This document shows, piece after piece, positions 58,402-64,000 of a DNA stretch of 64,000 bases. Where the stretch lies: positions 147,257,741 to 147,321,740 of the forward strand of contig CM041465.1 in assembly GCA_023213395.1 (NCBI GenBank), read 5' to 3'. Every line of letters starts with the position of its first letter. Within the stretch, counting starts at the first letter, position 1. The notes beneath the pieces are model-generated. The model saw only the letters and a program-made list of their open reading frames with translations. It had not been told where the DNA came from and made no database searches. A program made the translations under genes and the position numbers. The DNA comes from Cycas panzhihuaensis. Lineage: Eukaryota > Cycadophyta.

Positions 58402-59210
58402 TTATATGCTTTTTGCATCCAATTTGGACCTTTTTTTATCAAGAATATGCATAAATGCTTGACTACCAAAAACTTTGAGAAGACTTACATTGGGTTTTTG
58501 TCTTGTCCAAGCTTCTTCTGGGGTGACATCCTTCAATGCTTTTGTTGGGCTTCTATTTATTAGGTAGCATGATGTGTTAACTGCTTCTGCCCAATATGAC
58601 TTTGATATCTTTGTTCTATACATCATGCTTCGAGCCATTTCCATTAGAGTTATATTCTTTCTTTCGGCCACTCCATTCGACTGAGAAGTGTAAGGAGTTG
58701 TAATCTGTCTATGAATTCCTTGATCCCTGCAATAATTTAGAAACTCCTTTGATATATATTCTCCTCCTCCATCTGACCTGATGCATTTGATTTTCGTTCC
58801 TGACTCTAGCTCTGCTTCAGCTTTAAATTCTTTAAATGTTTCAAAAACTTCTAACTTATTATGTAGGAAATATACCCATATTTTCTGAGTGAAATCATCA
58901 ATGAAAGTTTAAAAATATCTGCATCCATTAATTGTGAGAGGTGTAATTGGACCACAAATATCTGTATATATCAATTCTAATTTTGACTGAGATCTCCAAG
59001 TGCTTTCTTTAAAAGGAAGTCTATGCCATTTGCCGAGTCGACAACCTTTACAAACAAATTTATCTAATGAAATGTTAGGTAGGCCATTTACCATTCCTAA
59101 TTTTTCCATTAGTTTAAGTATGTCAATTGAGAGATGCCCATACCTCAAATGCCAAGCTTTATTATTAGATTTAGAAGCAGCACAATCTTTTTCTTCCAAG
59201 TAAAGAAGTA
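58402..59210 (-). pseudogene. GAG-pre-integrase and integrase of D
   Basis: The zinc-binding pre-integrase domain shows WHLRYGHLSIDIL with two His, then CKGCRLGKWHRLPF with two Cys. The core has LIYTDICGP (first Asp), CIRSDGGGEY (second Asp) and SNGVAERKN (Glu), so the D-D-E triad is intact. The C-terminal segment includes YWAEAVNTSCYLINRSPTKA and VTPEEAWT. One stop lies just inside the core (58906-58908) and one after it (about 58400). Confidence 0.93.
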
Positions 59211-59399
59211 TAGGATCTAACAAGAGTTTGTAAAGATCATTATATCTAACTCCCTTTGCAACAATTTTCCCACCTCTCTTCATATCTAGAATATGACAAT
59301 TCCCTTCTTCATCGAAAATGGTTCTCAAACCCTTTTTGCTTAATTGAGAGACAGAGAGGAGATTTATTTTTAGATCTAGTACAAACAAAATATTTCCAA

Positions 59400-59640
59400 C
59401 CCTTTTTTCATTCCCATCTAGATTTACAGAGATAGTTCCAATCCCTTTTATATTAAGGGAATACTTGTCATCCAGTTCTACTGATTTGTCCATATTATAG
59501 GGTTTCATGGTTTCAAACCATTCTTCCCGACTTGTCATATGTTTGGAAGCTCCTGAATCTATGTACCATATGTCTTTGTCTTTCATATTGGTAACCAATG
59601 CTGTGATAAAGGCTGTCTCTTCTTCCTCCTCTTTGTCCTT
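59400..59640 (-). pseudogene. Protease domain of D
   Basis: IWYIDSGASKHMTSREEWFE carries the intact Asp-Ser-Gly active site. VGNILFVLDLKINLLSVSQL is the second landmark. An acidic EEEEETAF linker precedes it. It cleaves the polyprotein in this family. It is in frame with gag and integrase. Confidence 0.93.
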
Positions 59641-59689
59641 CTCTTTGTTATAGCCTCTAATGGGTCATTTTCCTTTATGAATTTCACTT

Positions 59690-60543
59690 CATCTCTGTGG
59701 ACACTGATATGGATAGTGTCCACTTTGTCTGCAATAGCAGCATATATCAAAGATTCTACAACTGTTGGCGAAGTGTCCAGTTCTTCCATAGTTGTAATAG
59801 ACTTTATTTTCTCTACCATGTCCCCATCCTCTGGAGTTTTGCCAGCATCCTCACCCCTGAAAATTTGATGTTCCGCTTTGTCCTCGAAATTGATGTATTC
59901 CTCTTAGCTCGAGATTTAGTCTTGATGTAAATGCATCCTCCAATTCTGTCATATTTTCATATCTTTTGTTTCTCTGTTCTTGTCTTAGTAACAAACCTGT
60001 CAATTCATCAAGGATTAACTTGTCTAACCTATCACTGTCTATGATAGTGTTAACGATTGTGTTAAACGACTTTGGCAATCTTGCAGTCACAATTTCCACC
60101 ATGTCTTGTTCAAAAATTAGACCTCTGGCACTTAAGAGATTATTCCTGACAGTAATAATCTTATGCATAAATTCCTCTACATCTTTATTTTCTTTCATAT
60201 GAAGCTTGTACAATTCTTCTTTAAGTGTAATTATTCTTGCCTTATTCTTTTGTCCATACAAATTTTCCAAACATTTCCAAATTTCAAATGCCAAATTCAA
60301 TTTTTCGACATAAATCAAGACAGAATCAGAAATTGACATTTTCAATGTGAGACTGGCTATATTATTTCTTTCAACCCAATTTCCTAGTTTATCATCACCA
60401 ACTGGAGGACGTTTCTCTGTTCCTTCAGTAATTTCCCAGGCATTTTTCACCCTTAAAATGGTTTCTATCTCAATTTTTCACACATGATAGTTGGAACCAG
60501 TTAATTTTTCTGGTTTAGGCAGAGAAATGAGAGAGGAGGACAT
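59690..60543 (-). pseudogene. Gag and zinc knuckles of D
   Basis: UBN2-type gag: KNAWEITEGTEK, IWKCLENLYGQKNKARIITL, LKEELYKLHM, ARLPKSFNTIVNTIIDSDRL and LTGLLLRQEQRNK. Two knuckles follow. The first (VYYNYGRTGHFANSC) has lost two Cys to Tyr. The second (CCYCRQSGHYPYQC) keeps C-x2-C-x4-H-x4-C. Four stops occur: one shortly after the start, three around the knuckles. Confidence 0.92.
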
Positions 60544-60588
60544 TATTCTTCAAGCTAAAGGACAAAGTTTGAAGCCTATCTGTACAGA

Positions 60589-60606
60589 TGTACGGAATTC
60601 CGTACA
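60589..60606. repeat. Perfect 18-bp palindrome
   Basis: TGTACGGAATTCCGTACA equals its own reverse complement. It lies 46 bases upstream of the D gag start in the transcribed direction. Confidence 0.95.
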
Positions 60607-61040
60607 AAACCCTAGGTGTACAGCTGGAAGAGAAAAGTACCTCAAAATCAAGGTTTCTCAGTCGCCTACCCAGATCTGAAGGCGATTTTATAAAAACGCT
60701 TCTTAAAAAAGAGAAATCTGCTCCGAAAGGAAAAACGGCGGCTAGGGCAGAAAATTAATTTTTGAAGAAATTACTAAGAAAATCTTGAAATAAATCTTCG
60801 AATTTGGATGCAAACTCAAGATATTATTACTGAGAAGGGTTTATGACTAGAAGTACCTGATATTATGAGCAAATCGAAAAGATTTCTAAGAAAGATCCTT
60901 CAAACCCACGCGGACTAGTTCGGGCTCTGTTTGGCCTCCAAAACGACCTCAAATGAATTAGCTCTAAAAGAGAAATATGTTCAGCGTCCTCTGATCTAGC
61001 TCCCCACCAAATTTTGCTTCGATTTGACACTTCAAAAAAA

Positions 61041-61080
61041 CTGCATTCGTACACGTCCGTACAGATCCGTATAGTTCCGT
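61041..61080 (-). repeat. Ten-base tandem repeats in D leader
   Basis: Four successive 10-base units end in TCGT or CCGT on the plus strand. In element sense the consensus is ACGGAnnnnT, with the same TGTACGG word as the palindrome near gag. Confidence 0.9.
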
Positions 61081-61207
61081 ACACCAGAGTAATAATGATC
61101 TTTGATTGACACAGAAGCCCTAACTGCCTTGTGTACTTCTTGCACCCTTGATTGAGTTGTCTTGACATAAGAGAATCATTTAAAAAATGATCAGTTTAAA
61201 TTGACCT

Positions 61208-61219
61208 GCTCTGATACCA
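61208..61219 (-). promoter_or_regulatory. Primer-binding site of D (initiator tRNA-Met)
   Basis: The reverse complement TGGTATCAGAGC is an exact match and abuts the LTR without spacer. Confidence 0.95.
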
Positions 61220-61439
61220 TGTTGAAAAACATAGCATAATTTAAACAGAGAAGAGAAGAGTATGTATTTTACTGAGATTCAATCTCCTTAAATATACATC
61301 AATAATGTGATGGTTATAACCTCTAATCTAACCGATCAGTCTGAGACTGCCAAGTGGCACAATCTTACATTATGACTGCATGGAGGGTGGTCCTAACATG
61401 ACCCCCTTTCTTACTTAGATAAAACATTACATCTCAACA
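61220..61439 (-). repeat. 5' LTR of element D
   Basis: 220 bp, same ends as the left copy. In element orientation a TATATTTAAGGAGA stretch (TATA-like) is present, so transcription would start in this LTR and run leftwards. Confidence 0.95.
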
Positions 61440-61444
61440 GCCCC

Positions 61445-61670
61445 TTCATTTAAAAAAGATGATGAAGTCCTATTATATGATATTGAGTTCGAGATACTTC
61501 AAAGGAAATTAAAAATAAGATGGACTAGACTATATATTATTGAAGAAATATTAAAAAATAGTTTTGCCTAGCTAAAAGAGCTAGCAAAGTAGTTATTACC
61601 TAGAATAATGAATGGAAGTATATTAAAACCTTACCATAATTAGGGCAATGGATTTTCCCAAAATAAGTGA
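61445..61670 (+). pseudogene. Ty3/gypsy integrase C-terminal end (element J)
   Basis: The plus-strand translation reads KDDEVLLYDIEFEILQRKLK, IRWTRLYIIEEIL and further NGSILKPYHN. This is the end of a Ty3/gypsy integrase: a DxVLLYD strand, K-L-x-x-RW-x-GPY module (here RLY in place of GPY) and a terminal LKPYH. The upstream part of the domain lies left of element D, which inserted at the GCCCC target. Stops are present. Confidence 0.7.
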
Positions 61671-64000
61671 ATGGTGGGTGCACTATAGTGGATTTAGAAG
61701 GTACTTGTCAATACCAAATCATGTTGAGAATACTAAAAGTTGTTCTAATATCAAGATCACATGATACAAAAACAAAAAAGACAAAATTTAAAAGAACAAT
61801 GAAACCCAAATATAACTCTATCATATGAGAAAATGATGACATGAGTACCTATAAGCTACCTCAACAACTAATGTTCTTAGAGTAATAAATGTTCCATAGA
61901 CAAGTGTTTCGAACACCATTTTAAGAACAAGTATACCATTATAGGAAGCATTCCTAGATACAACAATGTAGAAAACATCATTCTAAGAAGCATTCTTGAA
62001 TGTAGTAGTGTAAGGAACATCATTCTGAGAAGCACACTAAAATATAATAATATAAAGATGCATCATTCTAGGTCATATAATTGAATGTCATAAGCCATTA
62101 TTCTAGTATAAACCCACCATTCTAAAATGAAAAAGATAAAAAAAAACCATTATTCCAAAAAGACATTTTGTAATGTAGCCACTATTCCAAGCAGTGTTCC
62201 AAATTTAACACGTTGAAATATCACTATTCCAAGTCACCAATCCTCGTAAGGCTACCATTCCAAAGTCATTGTTCCTCAAGGAGCAGTTGAGAGGATGACA
62301 TAAAGGGAAATATAATATATAAAAGAGCAAGAAAATCAAATCTAAATTTTATAAAAATAAGTTAAAGGTGATAAAGAAGGATAATAGCTAGGGAAGTTGA
62401 AGATTAGCCATTCTAAAAACACTTTGAGATCATGCATTCATTAGTAAATAGTTCATTGTTTAGCATACCAACCCTAGCATTTTAATAGCTCACCATTTGG
62501 CATTCCAATTTTAATAGTCTAACAATCCATCAGTAGGCATTCTAGTAAGAATGATATTTAAAGGATTTTAGTTACTCCAATGATCTTATTCTAGCATTCC
62601 TACTCCAACATCTAATTCAAGCATTCCCTAGATAATTATGACAATAGAGAGAGAAATTTTCTTATGAATATGTAGGAAACTTCCATGTCAATACTAAAGA
62701 TAAACAAGAGGATGTGAATGATGGATTTAAATTCATATTGATATGTGCTATGTGGAGCAAGTCTATGTAGTTGACTCCACTCTATTAAGATAAAGACTTA
62801 ATGGTAGAATTAATAGGGAAAGTGACTTGAAATAATGCCCTAACTGAAATTTCAATGAAAATGATATGGAGATTGACAAAATTCCCTAAGTTGTGGGATG
62901 TTATCTATAGGGACAAGAATGTAGGCATTCATGAAGCTATATGTCTAGAGAAATTTGTTCACCCAATGCCTTTGTACTTTGAGGAGATATAGAGATTAAC
63001 ACAACCTAAGATCTTTAGTTATATTGGGTAGGAAAGGTGTTAGTTACCAAGATTATAGAGAAGAAAAATAATACATATATTACTTAAAAGGGGTGATTTC
63101 TATATCGCACTGAATAATGTAAGGGGAAGCCTTAAATTATAATAAGTATCCGGCAATGCTCATCTAACAACAACTATGGGAAATTAGGAAATGAGTACAG
63201 ATATTTTGATAACTTTTCCTACTTTTAGGAATTCTATTCCTATAGATTTTAGTCATATAGCCTTCAAGGGTAAACATATACCCTAACACATTATTATTAC
63301 AATAGTGAGTGGAATTATTCCTATTTAGCGTAATATAATATTAGCCAATATCATAGGAAAATTATCAACCACACTCCAATATATTATAGATTGGTTCAAA
63401 TAGTTAGCATCATCACCTATATAAGGACAAGCCAAATAAAAAGGAAAGAAACAAATCAAAATACTTAGGGTGTAGTAAGAAGAAGGTGAATCTTCCCAAC
63501 CAATAATGATAGCTAGTGAGTAATCATTACATACACCATCTCTATAACTAACACTCGACTAGGTGGACCTTGATGAGGGAACTACCAAAGTAGGGGGAAG
63601 AAAGATACATGATATGTTGAAGGAAATCTAAGAAGATTATAATAGGGTGAGTAAGTAGGGGTTATATTTTATGCTAGTAATAAAACCTATGCTACTACTA
63701 CCATAGGAGGAGGAAACATAGAAGAGGTATGTAGAATTCTTCACTAAGTTTATAGATCATTAGGTTGATGAATATAATTCTAGATTTAAGGAATACAAAA
63801 GTTTTGAACAGTAATTTAGGCAAAAAATATTGATGGATATTAAATACATGGTGTGTAAGTTAGGTATTTAGTTATTATCCTACAAGACTTGAAAAAGGAA
63901 ATTATTAAATTATGGCAAGAAAAAGTAGATATATTTAAGGAGAACTTGGAATTTTGTATGCAGTTAGATGTACTCCATAAGAAAGTAAAAGAAATGGAAA
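61671..64000. other. Unassigned DNA right of the J integrase
   Basis: Following a gypsy integrase end, this should be 3' untranslated DNA and LTR, but no LTR end was found before the window edge. It includes the CATTC-rich degenerate repeat zone (61900-62640). The last 150 bases read as a Lys/Glu-rich helical-looking stretch on the plus strand. Confidence 0.4.
61900..62640. repeat. Degenerate CATTC-rich repeat zone
   Basis: Many short units contain CATTCTAAGAAGCATTC, CCATTCTA, ATTCCAA or AGCATTCC, spaced irregularly. Two units of 42-43 bp around 61977-62061 (TCATTCTAAGAAG and TCATTCTGAGAAG) are clearly tandem. Confidence 0.7.

Larger units (their letters stand above)
56413..60543 (-). pseudogene. 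Gag-Pol polyprotein of copia element D
   Basis: One continuous frame of 1376 codons plus stop. The start at 60543 is chosen because MSSSLISLPKPEKLTGSNYH is a typical copia gag N-terminus. In order it has gag (60543 to about 59850), two zinc knuckles, protease, GAG-pre-integrase, integrase, an acidic linker, reverse transcriptase and RNase H. About eleven stops interrupt it, among them one near the gag start, three around the zinc knuckles and three in RNase H. No frameshift was found. In life it would make the particle shell and all enzymes for retrotransposition. Now it is inactive unless other copies supply the proteins. Confidence 0.93.
60544..61207 (-). other. Untranslated leader of D
   Basis: About 660 bp, less AT-rich than its surroundings. 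It contains an 18-bp perfect palindrome (60589-60606) and a block of 10-base repeats (61041-61080), each described separately. It aligns in outline with the leader of C. The 101-codon frame at 60863-61168 overlaps it without any recognisable domain. Confidence 0.85.
56186..61439 (-). mobile_element. Ty1/copia retrotransposon D (youngest, near-complete)
   Basis: Two 220-bp LTRs (56186-56405 and 61220-61439) differ at about 10 positions by eye. A perfect 5-bp target duplication GCCCC flanks the element (56181-56185 and 61440-61444). An exact initiator-Met primer site adjoins the 5' LTR and a purine tract adjoins the 3' LTR. The interior holds one minus-strand frame from the ATG at 60543 to the stop at 56413 with no frameshift but about eleven stop codons. 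All copia domains are present in standard order. It interrupts a gypsy integrase remnant (J). It belongs to the same family as C. Confidence 0.96.

Noticed and set aside
59583-59819. 78-codon minus-strand frame in D
   Set aside because: Out of phase with the single gag-pol frame. The zinc knuckles read in the other frame, which continues from gag into protease.
1-64000. CRISPR array, bacterial operon or rRNA genes
   Set aside because: No regularly spaced short direct repeats with unique spacers, no tightly packed open frames and no rRNA-like sequence were seen. All strong protein matches are plant-type retrotransposon domains.

Overview
This window looks like nuclear DNA of a land plant with a large, repeat-packed genome. 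It is very AT-rich by eye and consists almost entirely of old, nested LTR retrotransposons. Most carry a primer-binding site complementary to plant initiator-tRNA-Met, and wherever target-site duplications can be seen they are 5 bp. I recognise no host protein gene, rRNA, tRNA gene or CRISPR array. A gymnosperm would fit the dense, old, mutually nested insertions, but nothing in the sequence proves the species. Decay is dominated by stop codons and by G-to-A and C-to-T changes, as expected for long-methylated DNA.

Layout. 1-2469 and 17137 to about 18060: a Ty3/gypsy element on the minus strand, running off the left edge. It is split in its gag by copia element A (2475-17131, plus strand). A is itself split in its reverse transcriptase/RNase H region by copia element B (6734-15779, minus strand), giving three levels of nesting with matching insertion sites. 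18060-21014: unexplained DNA, probably leader/LTR of the gypsy element. 21015-26225: copia element C (minus). 27746-31548: E1, a gag-only non-autonomous element (minus). 31549-35590: simple repeats and unrecognised DNA. About 35590-38166: copia remnant K (minus), with most of gag to integrase missing. 38579-47633: H, a non-autonomous element with LTRs of about 2 kb. Its 3' LTR contains E2 (44202-46167), a second gag-only element with an inverted LTR pair. 47649-53447: heavily decayed copia element I (plus). 53448 to the right edge: partly a plus-strand Ty3/gypsy-like remnant J, interrupted by D (56186-61439, minus), the youngest and best-preserved copia element.

D and C are two copies of one copia family. 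Each keeps the order gag, zinc knuckles, protease, GAG-pre-integrase, integrase, reverse transcriptase, RNase H in one frame, broken mainly by stop codons. E1 and E2 carry only gag, placed directly beside the 3' polypurine tract, and share an acidic gag tail. They look like an amplified non-autonomous family that must have used enzymes supplied in trans. H lacks recognisable coding sequence altogether.

The most interesting observations are the gag-only family, its head-to-head inverted LTR pair, a possible base-paired hairpin just downstream of the TATA-like box in the LTRs of two families, ten-base repeats plus an 18-bp palindrome in the leader of D, and a 90-bp module reused in both the LTRs and the interior of H.
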